Below, piece by piece: positions 33,271-41,783 of a stretch of 64,000 nucleotides of DNA. Position 1 is the first letter of the stretch; each line of letters begins with the position of its first letter. Source of the stretch: Nocardioides luteus. Its GTDB lineage: Bacteria; Actinomycetota; Actinomycetes; Propionibacteriales; Nocardioidaceae. A model generated the notes under the pieces. The model saw nothing but the letters and a program-made list of their open reading frames with translations, had not been told where the DNA came from and did no database searches. Location: positions 1 through 64,000 of the forward strand of contig NZ_BMRK01000018.1 of assembly GCF_014648595.1 (NCBI RefSeq), in the 5' to 3' direction. The position numbers were made by a program, and so were the translations under genes.

Positions 33271-34124
33271 GGGAGCCTCCTCTCGAGTCGGGAGACGGCG
33301 CGGTTGGCGAGGTCCATGACGAGCGCATAGACCGGCGGCAGGTGGCGCTGGAGTGCGTGGAGGAAGGCGATGTCGCGCGAGGTGTGCACCAGATAGCGAC
33401 GCCGGAGCATCCCGTCGACGATGCTGTCCGCGGCCTGCTCCGGGGTGACGGCCCGACGCTGGAAGTGGCCGCGCAGCCGCTCGAACTCCGGCGTGGTGGT
33501 GTCGATCCCGGCGACCTGGATGCTGCGCACCAGCGGGGTGGCCACCGCCCCAGGGGTGACCAGGGTGACGGCGATCCCGTGGCGCGCGAGGTCGAACCGC
33601 AGCACCTCGGAGACCCCGCGCACGCCGAACTTGCTGGCGCTGTAGGCGGCGTGCCAGGGCAGCCCCACCAGCCCGGCGGCGGAGGAGACGTTGACCAGGT
33701 GGCCGCGCCGCTCGTGCTCGATCATCGCCGGCACGAAGCTCTCGATCACATGGATGGGGCCCATGAGGTTGACGCCGACGACCGAGCGCCACTGCTCGTG
33801 GCTCATCCGCTCGACCGTGCCCCAGACGGCGATGCCGGCGACGTTGAGCACCGCATCGACCGCAGGCGTCTCGGCGTGCACCGCGGCCGCGAGCTCACGC
33901 ACCTCGTCGATGGAGGAGATGTCGGCGGCGTACGCAGTGGCGACCGTGCCGCCGGACTCCTCGATCCGGGCTCGCACCGACCGGAGGTCGTCCGCGCGCA
34001 GGTCGGTCAGGTGCAGGACCGCACCTTCGCGGGCGAGCCGCTGGGCGACCGCCCTGCCGATCCCGCTGGCCGCACCCGTCACCAGGGCGTGCCGGCCCGC
34101 GAAGTCGCGGGCCCTCATCGGCAC
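33267..34124 (-). CDS. Short-chain dehydrogenase/reductase (SDR)
   Basis: 285 residues. Cofactor motif ALVTGAASGIGRAVAQ, acidic TDLRAD after strand 2 (NAD preference likely), NVAG, catalytic Ser in VNVSSAAG, and AYSASKFGVRG with Tyr and Lys. The tail HTSRDIAFLHALQRHLPPVY is longer than in minimal SDRs. Two in-frame ATGs (34124 and 34118) are close together. Operon with the CMD-family gene. Substrate unknown. Confidence 0.82.
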   Translation of the reverse strand: MPMRARDFAGRHALVTGAASGIGRAVAQRLAREGAVLHLTDLRADDLRSVRARIEESGGTVATAYAADISSIDEVRELAAAVHAETPAVDAVLNVAGIAVWGTVERMSHEQWRSVVGVNLMGPIHVIESFVPAMIEHERRGHLVNVSSAAGLVGLPWHAAYSASKFGVRGVSEVLRFDLARHGIAVTLVTPGAVATPLVRSIQVAGIDTTTPEFERLRGHFQRRAVTPEQAADSIVDGMLRRRYLVHTSRDIAFLHALQRHLPPVYALVMDLANRAVSRLERRLP

Positions 34125-34272
34125 CGCACCGAACGGTCCGGGACAGGGCGGGCAGCGATCATCAGGGCTCCTTCGTCGAAGCGGCGTACGTCATCTGGGG
34201 AACCTATCGGCTCGCGCGATTCCGACCGGTGCGACGGCACCGACCTGCGAGGATGTCTGCCGAGGTGATGAC

Positions 34273-34977
34273 ATGTCGATGATCGACTACCCGGCACCTG
34301 CCGGCCCGGCGCACGGCTATCTCTCCGTCCCCGAAGGCGACGGACCCTGGCCCGGCGTGGTGGTCGTGCAGGACATCCTCGGCATGACCACCGACATCAA
34401 GCGGATCAGCGACCGCTTCGCCGCGAACGGCTACCTGACCCTGACCCCGGCGCTCTACCAGCGGGGCCCGAAGGTCGGCTGCGTCGTCAGTACGATCCGG
34501 TCGCTGGTCACCGGCAAGGGCGCCGCTGTGAACGACCTGATCGCCGCCCGCGACCACCTCGCCGGCGATGAGCACTGCACCGGCAAGGTGGGCGTCGTCG
34601 GCTTCTGCATGGGTGGCGGGTTCACGCTCCTGCTGGCTCCACGCGGCATCTTCGACGCCGCCGCACCGAACTACGGGGTGAAGCCAGGGGACCTGTCCGC
34701 GCTGCGCTCGTCCTGCCCGATGGTCGCCAGCTACGGTGCCAAGGACCGCACGCTGCCCGGCGCGGCGGCCAAGGTCGAGGCGGTGCTGACGGAGGGCGGC
34801 GTACCCCACGACGTGAAGGAGTATCCCGACGTCGGCCACAGCTTCATGAACGACTGGGGCTTCCCCTCCCCGATGCCGGTCCTGGAGCGCGTCGTCGGCT
34901 TCAACTACTCCGAGCCCGAGGCCGAGGACGCCTGGGGCCGCATCCTGGCCTTCTTCACCGAGCACCTCGCGAGGTAG
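34273..34977 (+). CDS. Dienelactone hydrolase-family protein
   Basis: 234 residues. The Cys-Asp-His triad is visible: VGFCMGGGF (Cys), YGAKDRTLPG (Asp) and PDVGHSFMND (His). DLH hydrolyses dienelactone to maleylacetate in chlorocatechol or hydroxyquinol-type pathways. Its place beside the cat genes suggests a role with substituted muconolactones, but the family also has general members. GAGGTGAT (34263-34270), a near-ideal anti-16S complement, precedes the ATG at 34273. It is divergent from the SDR gene and monocistronic. Confidence 0.85.
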   Translation: MSMIDYPAPAGPAHGYLSVPEGDGPWPGVVVVQDILGMTTDIKRISDRFAANGYLTLTPALYQRGPKVGCVVSTIRSLVTGKGAAVNDLIAARDHLAGDEHCTGKVGVVGFCMGGGFTLLLAPRGIFDAAAPNYGVKPGDLSALRSSCPMVASYGAKDRTLPGAAAKVEAVLTEGGVPHDVKEYPDVGHSFMNDWGFPSPMPVLERVVGFNYSEPEAEDAWGRILAFFTEHLAR

Positions 34978-35021
34978 CTCGTCGGTTGGCTCGTCGGGGG
35001 TCTCACGCCGGGCTGGAGAGA

Positions 35022-35080
35022 TACTCCAGGGAGTTTTTGCCCGCTACTGGCCAGTAAACCGACCAAAGCTCCCTGGACTA
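35022..35080. repeat. 59-bp palindromic repeat, copy 2
   Basis: Bounded by TACTCCAGGGAG (35022-35033) and CTCCCTGGACTA (35069-35080), which pair at 11 of 12 positions, with ACTGGCCAGT at the centre. Same length as and 90% identical to the reverse complement of 18961-19019. Again in a convergent gap, between the dienelactone hydrolase and RidA genes. Confidence 0.85.
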
Positions 35081-35163
35081 CCCCGTCGAGCCCACCCTCA
35101 CCCCCGGCCCGCCCCGCTGGACTACCCCGGCCCGGCCCACTCCCCCGATGACCGGCGCAACAC

Positions 35164-35598
35164 TCACTCCCCCTGCGGGCGGCGGAGCCGCGAGTCGGGG
35201 ATGACGGCGACGCCGAGGATCTCGATCATCGCCTCCGGCTGCCACAGGGCGGTGGTGCCGATGCCGGCCATCGCCGGATAGACCGGTCCGGCCAGCTCCC
35301 GCCAGGCGGCGCCGATCTCGCGGCCGTGCGCCTGGTAGTCGGGGATGTCGGTCAGATAGATGGTGATCGAGACCAGGTCCTCCGGCACTCCGCCCGCCTC
35401 GCGGAGCGTGGTCAGCACGTTGCCGAACGCCTGCCGGAACTGCTCGACGATGCCGCCGGGGACGATCTTCATGTCCTTGTCGAGGGCGGTCTGGCCGCCG
35501 AGATGAAGCGTGTTTCCGCTGAGAGTGCCGTGGGAGTAGCCGCTCGGCGCGGGCAGGGATGCCGGGTTCACCGGGATCGGCGTGAGGTCCGTGGTCAT
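35164..35598 (-). CDS. RidA/YjgF-family protein
   Basis: 144 residues of the Rid family: HLGGQTALDKDMKIVPGG, FGNVLTTLREAGGVPEDLVS, ITIYLTDIPDYQ, and the C-terminal QPEAMIEILGVAVIP. Classic RidA proteins hydrolyse reactive enamines/imines, and their active-site Arg lies in an R(x)2-type segment near position 105. I do not see that Arg clearly here (MAGIGTTALWQPEAMIEI), so it may belong to a Rid subfamily with another role. Divergent from the FAH-family gene across 58 bp, hence likely co-regulated with the CoA-linked aromatic cluster. Confidence 0.82.
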   Translation of the reverse strand: MTTDLTPIPVNPASLPAPSGYSHGTLSGNTLHLGGQTALDKDMKIVPGGIVEQFRQAFGNVLTTLREAGGVPEDLVSITIYLTDIPDYQAHGREIGAAWRELAGPVYPAMAGIGTTALWQPEAMIEILGVAVIPDSRLRRPQGE

Positions 35599-35656
35599 GG
35601 GACCGACCGTAGATCATCTATTGACAACTGCGCAACGTTCGTGCGGAAATTGAAAT
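35599..35656. promoter_or_regulatory. Divergent promoter region of the CoA-linked aromatic cluster
   Basis: Only 58 bp separate RidA and the FAH gene. TTGACA at 35621-35626 is an ideal -35 on the plus strand; an 18-bp spacer leads to GGAAAT (35645-35650), 7 nt before the ATG at 35657, and there is no clear ribosome binding site, so the FAH gene may be leaderless. On the minus strand TACGGT lies 7 nt before the RidA ATG. The adjacent PaaX-type regulator is the natural candidate to bind here. Confidence 0.5.
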
Positions 35657-36325
35657 ATGGAACCCGCCGAGCTCCCCCACATCCCCGTGCCACGCCCTGG
35701 CAAGGTCATCTGCTGCGGTCTCAACTACGGCGACCACATCGCCGAGCTGGGCCGGGAGCGGCCCGCTCACCCCACCCTGTTCGCGAAGTACGCGGACACC
35801 CTCCTGCCCGACGGCGCCGACATCGTGCTGCCGGCCGGGACGCAGGTCGACTGGGAGGCCGAGCTCACCGTGGTCGTCGGATCCGAGATCCGCAACGCGA
35901 CCCGCGACGAGGCGGAGAGGGCGATCGGCGGCTACACCGTCGCCAACGACATCTCCGTGCGCGACTGGCAGAACCGCACGCTCCAGTGGTTCCAGGGCAA
36001 GGCGTGGGACGCCACCACCCCGATCGGGCCGGTCGTCGTCTCCCCCGACGAGATCGACCCGGTCGCCGGGGTCGAGGTGATCTGCCGGGTCAACGGCGTC
36101 GAGCGCCAGCACGGCAACACCGAGACGCTGGTCTTCGACTGCCCCACACTGCTCGCCTACATCTCCACCTTCACCGTGCTCCGCCCCGGCGACATCGTGC
36201 TCACCGGCACGCCCGGCGGCGTCGGCATGGGCATGACGCCGCCGACGTACCTCGCCGACGGCGACGTCGTCGAGACCGAGATCCCCGGCATCGGCGTCCT
36301 CACCAACACCGTCCGCCTCTCCTGA
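35657..36325 (+). CDS. Fumarylacetoacetate hydrolase (FAH)-family hydrolase
   Basis: 222 residues. VICCGLNYGDHIAELGRERP opens the FAH core. Metal ligands come from VDWEAELTVVVG (E.E) and VANDISVRDWQ (D), with the KAWDATTPIGPVV and TLVFDCPTLLAYIS motifs and LTGTPGGVGMGMTPP. Enzymes of this family cleave C-C bonds of acylpyruvates (fumarylpyruvate hydrolase) or decarboxylate/hydrate ring-cleavage products. First gene of a five-gene catabolic operon, suggesting it acts on a ring-cleavage product of the cluster's own pathway. Confidence 0.87.
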   Translation: MEPAELPHIPVPRPGKVICCGLNYGDHIAELGRERPAHPTLFAKYADTLLPDGADIVLPAGTQVDWEAELTVVVGSEIRNATRDEAERAIGGYTVANDISVRDWQNRTLQWFQGKAWDATTPIGPVVVSPDEIDPVAGVEVICRVNGVERQHGNTETLVFDCPTLLAYISTFTVLRPGDIVLTGTPGGVGMGMTPPTYLADGDVVETEIPGIGVLTNTVRLS

Positions 36326-36348
36326 GACCCCCAACAGACAGGACACCC

Positions 36349-36834
36349 ATGGACCCCAACACCGACAACTACGTGCTCGAGGGCGACAACACCGCGTACG
36401 CCTCCGAGAGCGGTCTCGTCGTCCCGGTCGTGACCCGCGCCGGCTTCGAGCCCGACCTGACCGGGCAGAGCGAGGGCGCGACCCGGATCAGCGGCGTGAG
36501 CGTGCAGCACACGCCTGCGACCAAGCTGTGGTTCGGCAAGGTGCACAACCTCGCCGGCTACCGCTCCGTCCCCCACCACCACGGTGAGGCCGAGACCGGC
36601 GGCTACGTGCTGTCCGGCCGCGCCCGGATCTACTTCGGCGAGAAGTTCGAGGACTACATCGACATGTCCGAGGGCGACTGGGTCTTCGTGCCGCCGTTCA
36701 TGCCGCACGTCGAGTGCAACCTCGACCGCAACAACCCGCTGACCTGGATGACCACCCGCACCCCGGAGAACATCGTCGTCAACCTCCCCCAGGTCGACGA
36801 CACGGACCTGAGGGACTGGGTGAGCCGGCCATGA
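36349..36834 (+). CDS. Single-domain cupin, candidate ring-cleaving dioxygenase
   Basis: 161 residues. Cupin motif 1 is SVPHHHGEAETGGYVLSG (two His and Glu as metal ligands), and motif 2 is EGDWVFVPPFMPHVECN (His). All four canonical metal ligands are present. Gentisate dioxygenases are larger bicupins (~350 residues), while 3-hydroxyanthranilate-type dioxygenases are single cupins near this size. Its place between an FAH hydrolase and a thioesterase makes an extradiol-like dioxygenase plausible, but a non-catalytic or isomerase role cannot be ruled out. The stop overlaps the tesB start (ATGA). Confidence 0.75.
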   Translation: MDPNTDNYVLEGDNTAYASESGLVVPVVTRAGFEPDLTGQSEGATRISGVSVQHTPATKLWFGKVHNLAGYRSVPHHHGEAETGGYVLSGRARIYFGEKFEDYIDMSEGDWVFVPPFMPHVECNLDRNNPLTWMTTRTPENIVVNLPQVDDTDLRDWVSRP

Positions 36835-37748
36835 GCGCGACCTCGCAGATCTTCACCGACGCCGTCACCCTCAAACCCACCGAGCCCGAGGTCTTCGACG
36901 CCGCGTTCACCGCGACCACCCAGCCGTGCCCGTGGCCGAAGGCCTACGGCGGCGACATGGTCGCCCAGGCTCTCGTCGCAGCCACCCGGACCGTCCCGTC
37001 ATCCGGCCCAGGCGGCAAACAGATGCACTCCATGCACTCCTACTTCATGCGCCCCGTCGACATCGGCGCCGAGGTCCGCTACGAGGTCGAGGTGCTGCGC
37101 GACGGCCGCGGCTACAGCACCCGACAGGTCCGCGGGTTCCAGAACGGCAAGCCCGTCTACGTCTGCATGGCCAGCTTCGCCGCCGGCGAGGCCGGCGGCA
37201 GCTTCCGGGCCGCCATGCCCGCCGGCCTGCCCGCACCGGAGGACCTGCCGTCCTCGGCCGACTACCTCGCCGACCGCACCGGCGGCACCATGACCGAGAC
37301 CTCCAAGACGTACTGGTCCGGTGGCCGCAGCTTCGACATGCGCCACGTCCCCGGCCCGGTCTACCTGAGCGTCGAGGGCGAGAAGACCGCTCACCAGGCG
37401 ATCTGGGTGAAGCCGTACGACGCGCTCCGCCCGGTCGAGGGACTGACCGAGGCTCAGCGCGACACGGCCGCGCTCGCCTACGTCTGCGACTACACGATCC
37501 TCGAGCCGGCCCTGCGGGTGCTCGGTCTGGCCTGGGCCGACGAAGGACTGGTCACCGCCAGCCTCGACCACGCGATGTGGTTCCACCGCCCCGTCGCGAT
37601 GGACGGCTGGCTGCTCTACGCGCAGGAGGCGGTCTCGGTCGAGGACGGCCGCGGCACCGGTCTCGGGCGGTTCTTCACCACCGACGGTCAGCACGTGGCG
37701 ACCGTCGTCCAAGAAGGCATGATCCGCGCGACAGGAGCAGCGTCATGA
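36831..37748 (+). CDS. tesB: Acyl-CoA thioesterase II
   Basis: 305 residues with two hot-dog repeats. AYGGDMVAQALVAATRTV and SMHSYFMRPVDIGAEVRYEV in the first, ASLDHAMWFHRPVAMDGWLL (the Asp-containing TesB motif) in the second. It hydrolyses acyl-CoA thioesters. It overlaps both neighbours by 4 nt in an operon with a CoA ligase and a CoA-ester hydroxylase, so it probably releases the free acid after hydroxylation of the CoA-bound ring. That is inference; a proofreading role is also possible. Confidence 0.88.
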   Translation: MSATSQIFTDAVTLKPTEPEVFDAAFTATTQPCPWPKAYGGDMVAQALVAATRTVPSSGPGGKQMHSMHSYFMRPVDIGAEVRYEVEVLRDGRGYSTRQVRGFQNGKPVYVCMASFAAGEAGGSFRAAMPAGLPAPEDLPSSADYLADRTGGTMTETSKTYWSGGRSFDMRHVPGPVYLSVEGEKTAHQAIWVKPYDALRPVEGLTEAQRDTAALAYVCDYTILEPALRVLGLAWADEGLVTASLDHAMWFHRPVAMDGWLLYAQEAVSVEDGRGTGLGRFFTTDGQHVATVVQEGMIRATGAAS

Positions 37749-39397
37749 CCAGCCCGACCGAGCTCAGCCCGACCGGACACGCCGACACCTTCGCCCGCGA
37801 CCACCTGCCGCCTGCGGACCAGTGGCCGACGCTGGAGTTCACCACGCCGCTGCTGGACTACCCCGAGCGGCTCAACGCGGCGAGCGAGCTGCTCGACGCG
37901 ACCGTGGCGAAGCACGGCCCCGACCGCCCCGCGCTCCGCACTCCCGACGGCACCGTCTGGACCTACGGCGAGCTGCTCACCCGCGCCAACCAGATCGCCC
38001 GGCTGCTGGTCGAGGACCTCGGACTCGTCAGTGGCAACCGGGTGCTGCTGCGCTCCCCCAACAACCCGTGGACGGTCGCGGCCTGGCTCGGCGTGCTGAA
38101 GGCCGGCGGCATCGTGGTGACCACCATGGCCGCGCTCCGCGCGACCGAGCTCTGCCCGGTCGTGGAGAAGACCCGGCCCACCGTCGCGCTGGTCGACCAC
38201 CGGTTCGTCGACGACATTCAGGCGGTCAAGGCTCAGGTCGCCCCCGACCTCCAGATCGTCGCGTACGGCGGCGACGCCGAGGACGACCTGTCCCGCAGGA
38301 TCCAGGACAAGCCCGGTGACTTCGCCGCGGTCGACACCGCCGCCGACGACATCGCGCTCTTCGGACCGACCTCGGGCACGACCGGGGTCCCGAAGATCAC
38401 CACCCACTTCCACCGCGACATCCTCTCGATCGACAACACCTTCGGCCGCCAGACGCTGAAGCTCGAGGCCGACGACGTGGTGGCCTGCACGGCGCCGTTC
38501 GCCTTCACCTTCGGCCTCGGCATGCTCGTCGTCTTCACCCTCCGGGCCGGGGCCTGCGCCCTGCTCACCGAGGCCGCCTCGCCGGCCCAGCTCGCCGACC
38601 TGATCGCCGAGCACGGCGTCACGGCGCTCGCGACCGCGCCGACGGCGTACAAGCAGATCCTGAAGGCCGGGGCCGTCGGCAGGCTCAAGGGGCTGCGCGT
38701 CGCCGTCACCGCGGGCGAGCACATGCCGCAGGCGACCTGGGAGGAGCTCGAGCGGGAGCTCGGTCTGCGGGTCATCGACGGCATCGGGGCCACCGAGATG
38801 CTGCACATCTTCATCTCCGCGGCCGGCGACGAGATCCGTCCCGGCGCCACGGGCAAGCCGGTGCCGGGCTACCGCGCCACGATCCTCGACGCCGAGGGCA
38901 ACGAGGTCGGCGCCGGTGTCGAGGGACGTCTCGCCGTCATCGGGCCGGTGGGCTGCCGCTACCTCGACGACGAGCGCCAGCGCGGCTACATCGTGAACGG
39001 CTGGAACGTCACCGGCGACACCTTCGTACGCGACGAGGACGGCTACTTCTGGTACCGCTCGCGCACCGACAACATGATCGTCTCCTCGGGCTACAACATC
39101 GGCGGCCCGGAGGTCGAGGAGGCGCTGGGCACCCACCCCGACGTCGTCGAGGTCGGCGTCGTCGGCGAGCCGGATCCCGACCGTGGCTCGATCGTGTGTG
39201 CCTTCGTCGTGCTGGCCGAGGGCGTGACCGCCGACGAGGCGAAGATCGCCGAGCTCCAGCAGCACGTGAAGGAGCGGCTGGCGCCCTACAAGTATCCCCG
39301 CGACGTACGTTTCGTCGCCTCTCTGCCGCGCAACACCAGCGGCAAGCTGCAGCACTTCAAGCTGCGCCAGATCATCGAATCGGAGAACCGACCATGA
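37745..39397 (+). CDS. 2-aminobenzoate-CoA ligase-type enzyme (AMP-forming)
   Basis: 550 residues. LFGPTSGTTGVPKITTHFHR is the phosphate loop of the benzoate/2-aminobenzoate-CoA ligase branch, IDGIGATEMLHIFISA is the adenylate motif of that branch, and VNGWNVTGDTFVRDEDGYFW the hinge. YRSRTDNMIVSSGYNIGGPE and the C-terminal catalytic Lys in NTSGKLQHFKL are present. It activates anthranilate (or salicylate/benzoate) to its CoA ester for the next enzyme in the operon. Overlaps of 4 nt on both sides. Substrate by family and context, not proven. Confidence 0.87.
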   Translation: MTSPTELSPTGHADTFARDHLPPADQWPTLEFTTPLLDYPERLNAASELLDATVAKHGPDRPALRTPDGTVWTYGELLTRANQIARLLVEDLGLVSGNRVLLRSPNNPWTVAAWLGVLKAGGIVVTTMAALRATELCPVVEKTRPTVALVDHRFVDDIQAVKAQVAPDLQIVAYGGDAEDDLSRRIQDKPGDFAAVDTAADDIALFGPTSGTTGVPKITTHFHRDILSIDNTFGRQTLKLEADDVVACTAPFAFTFGLGMLVVFTLRAGACALLTEAASPAQLADLIAEHGVTALATAPTAYKQILKAGAVGRLKGLRVAVTAGEHMPQATWEELERELGLRVIDGIGATEMLHIFISAAGDEIRPGATGKPVPGYRATILDAEGNEVGAGVEGRLAVIGPVGCRYLDDERQRGYIVNGWNVTGDTFVRDEDGYFWYRSRTDNMIVSSGYNIGGPEVEEALGTHPDVVEVGVVGEPDPDRGSIVCAFVVLAEGVTADEAKIAELQQHVKERLAPYKYPRDVRFVASLPRNTSGKLQHFKLRQIIESENRP

Positions 39398-41763
39398 AGA
39401 TCGCGATCGTCGGCGGCGGCCCGGGTGGCCTCTACTTCGCCACACTGATGAAGGCCCTCGACCCGAGCCACGAGATCACCATCTGGGAGCGCAACGCTCC
39501 CGACGACACCTTCGGCTTCGGGGTGGTCTTCTCGGACGAGACCCTCGGCAGCATCGAGGGCGCCGACCAGGTCATCCACGACCGCATGGAGTCGCGTTTC
39601 GCGCGCTGGACCGACATCGACGTGGCCATCTCCGACAAGGACGGCAACAGCTCCTCCTACACCGTCGGCGGCCAGGGCTTCGCGGCGATGTCCCGCAAGG
39701 AACTGCTGCAGATCATGCAGGAGCGGGTCGCCGAGCTGGGCGTGAGCACCCACTACCGCACCGAGGCGCCCGACCCGGACGAGCTGCGCGCGACGTACGA
39801 CCTGGTGCTGGCCGCCGACGGGCTCAACTCCGCCGTCCGCACCAAGTACGCCGACCGCTTCGGCCCGAGCCTGGACCGGCGACGGAACAAGTACATCTGG
39901 TTCGGCACCGACCTGGTCTTCGAGGCGTTCCAGTTCTTCGTCAAGCAGACGGAGTGGGGGACGATGCAGATCCACGGCTACCCCTTCTCCGACAAGGGCT
40001 CGACCTTCATCGTCGAGATGCACGAGGACGTCTGGCGCCGCGCCGGGCTGGACCGCACCGGGGGTGACCAGTTCCCGCCGGGAGTCTCCGACGACTACGC
40101 GGTCGAGCGGGTGGCGGAGATCTTCGCCGACGAGCTCGGCGACCACGCGATCCTGACCAACAACTCCAAGTGGCTCAACTTCCACACGGTCCGCAACGAG
40201 CGCTGGTACGACGGCAACGTGGTGCTCCTCGGCGACGCCGCCCACACCGCCCACTTCTCGATCGGCTCCGGCACCAAGCTGGCCATGGAGGACGCGCTCG
40301 CGCTCACCGCCTGCCTGCACGAGCACGCCTCGCTCGAGGAGGCGCTCGAGGCGTACCAGACCGAGCGGAAGCCGGTGGTCGAGTCGACCCAGCGTGCGGC
40401 GCAGGCGTCGCTGGAGTGGTTCGAGAACATCGACATGTACGCCGGACAGGACCCTGCGCAGTTCGTCTTCAACCTGCTGACCCGCTCGCGCCGGATCACC
40501 TTCGAGAACCTCAAGGAGCGCGACCGCGAGTTCGCTTCGCTGATGGAGACCGAGTTCGCCCGCCACCAGGGCTCGGCCGAGGCCGCACCGGCGATGTTCC
40601 AGCCGGTACGCATCGGCGAGCTGGAGCTGAAGAACCGGGTCATGCTCTCGCCGATGGACATGTACTCCGCCACCGACGGCCTGCCCGACGAGTTCCATCT
40701 GGTCCACCTCGGCTCGAAGGCGCTCGGCGGCGCCGGCCTGGTGATGACGGAGATGACCTGCGTCTCCCCTGAGGGCCGGATCACCCCGGGCTGCCCGGGC
40801 ATCTGGACCGACGAGCAGCGCGACCGCTGGCGTCGGGTGACGGAGTTCGTCCACGACCGCTCCACCGCCAAGATCGGCATGCAGATCGGCCACTCCGGCC
40901 GGAAGGGCTCCACGAAGCTGATGTGGGAGGGCATCGACGAGCCGCTCGAGGACGGCAACTGGGAGGTCATCGCTCCGTCGCCCCTCCCCTACGGCGCCGG
41001 TTGCCACGTGCCTCGCGAGGCCACCCCCGCCGACCTCGATCAGGCGAAGGCCGACTTCGTCGCGGCCGCACGCCGCGCGGTCGAGGCGGGCTTCGACCTG
41101 ATCGAGATCCACGCCGCCCACGGCTACCTGCTCAGCTCGTTCCTCTCCCCCGTCTCCAACCACCGCACCGACGAGTACGGCGGACCGCTGGCCAACCGGC
41201 TGCGGTTCCCGCTCGAGGTCTTCGACGCCGTACGTGCCGAGGTGCCCGCCCACATCCCGGTCACCGTGCGGATCTCGGCGACCGACTGGATGCCGGACGG
41301 CAACACCGACGAGGACGCGGTCGAGATCGCCCGGGCGTTCATCGAGCACGGGGCGGCCGCCATCGACGTCTCCTCGGGCCAGATCAGCAAGGACGAGAAG
41401 CCGGCCTTCGGCCGCTCCTACCAGACCCCGTTCGCCGACAAGATCCGTCACCGGGTCGCGGGCCCGGCGGGCGCGAAGGTCATCGCGGTCGGCGCCATCT
41501 CGTCCTACGACGACGTCAACTCGATCCTGCTCGCCGGCCGTGCCGACATCTGCGCGCTCGGCCGCACCCACCTCTACGACCCGAGCTGGACGCTGCACGC
41601 GGCGGCCGAGCAGGACTACCGCGGAGCCGGTGCCGCCTGGCCCGTCCAGTGGGAGGCCGGCCGGCGCAAGCCGCCGACGTCGCGTACCGACAAGATCCCG
41701 CCGCGGCTCCAGCTGCTGCGGGAGGGCGAGGCCGACCAGGTGCACCTGCGCTGGAGGCCCTGA
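39394..41763 (+). CDS. Two-domain 2-aminobenzoyl-CoA monooxygenase/reductase-type flavoenzyme
   Basis: 789 residues. Residues 1-~395 are a class A flavin monooxygenase: KIAIVGGGPGGLYFATLMKA, LVLAADGLNSAVRTKY, VVLLGDAAHTAHFSIGSGTK. Residues ~401-789 are an Old Yellow Enzyme domain: MFQPVRIGELELKNRVMLSP, GHSGRKGSTKL, DLIEIHAAHGYLLSSFLSP, NHRTDEYGGPLANRLRFPLE, and an FMN phosphate site near IAVGAISSYDD. This order is that of 2-aminobenzoyl-CoA monooxygenase/reductase from Azoarcus evansii, which 5-hydroxylates the CoA-bound ring and then partly reduces it. Salicylyl-CoA 5-hydroxylase is related to the N-terminal domain. Coupled to the CoA ligase by a 4-nt overlap. Confidence 0.88.
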   Translation: MKIAIVGGGPGGLYFATLMKALDPSHEITIWERNAPDDTFGFGVVFSDETLGSIEGADQVIHDRMESRFARWTDIDVAISDKDGNSSSYTVGGQGFAAMSRKELLQIMQERVAELGVSTHYRTEAPDPDELRATYDLVLAADGLNSAVRTKYADRFGPSLDRRRNKYIWFGTDLVFEAFQFFVKQTEWGTMQIHGYPFSDKGSTFIVEMHEDVWRRAGLDRTGGDQFPPGVSDDYAVERVAEIFADELGDHAILTNNSKWLNFHTVRNERWYDGNVVLLGDAAHTAHFSIGSGTKLAMEDALALTACLHEHASLEEALEAYQTERKPVVESTQRAAQASLEWFENIDMYAGQDPAQFVFNLLTRSRRITFENLKERDREFASLMETEFARHQGSAEAAPAMFQPVRIGELELKNRVMLSPMDMYSATDGLPDEFHLVHLGSKALGGAGLVMTEMTCVSPEGRITPGCPGIWTDEQRDRWRRVTEFVHDRSTAKIGMQIGHSGRKGSTKLMWEGIDEPLEDGNWEVIAPSPLPYGAGCHVPREATPADLDQAKADFVAAARRAVEAGFDLIEIHAAHGYLLSSFLSPVSNHRTDEYGGPLANRLRFPLEVFDAVRAEVPAHIPVTVRISATDWMPDGNTDEDAVEIARAFIEHGAAAIDVSSGQISKDEKPAFGRSYQTPFADKIRHRVAGPAGAKVIAVGAISSYDDVNSILLAGRADICALGRTHLYDPSWTLHAAAEQDYRGAGAAWPVQWEAGRRKPPTSRTDKIPPRLQLLREGEADQVHLRWRP

Positions 41764-41783
41764 CGTCCGGCACAATTCGAGAT

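Noticed and set aside
35078-35160. A small gene in the CCCCGG-rich stretch before RidA
   Set aside because: No ribosome binding site or conserved motif; low-complexity sequence next to the 59-bp repeat.
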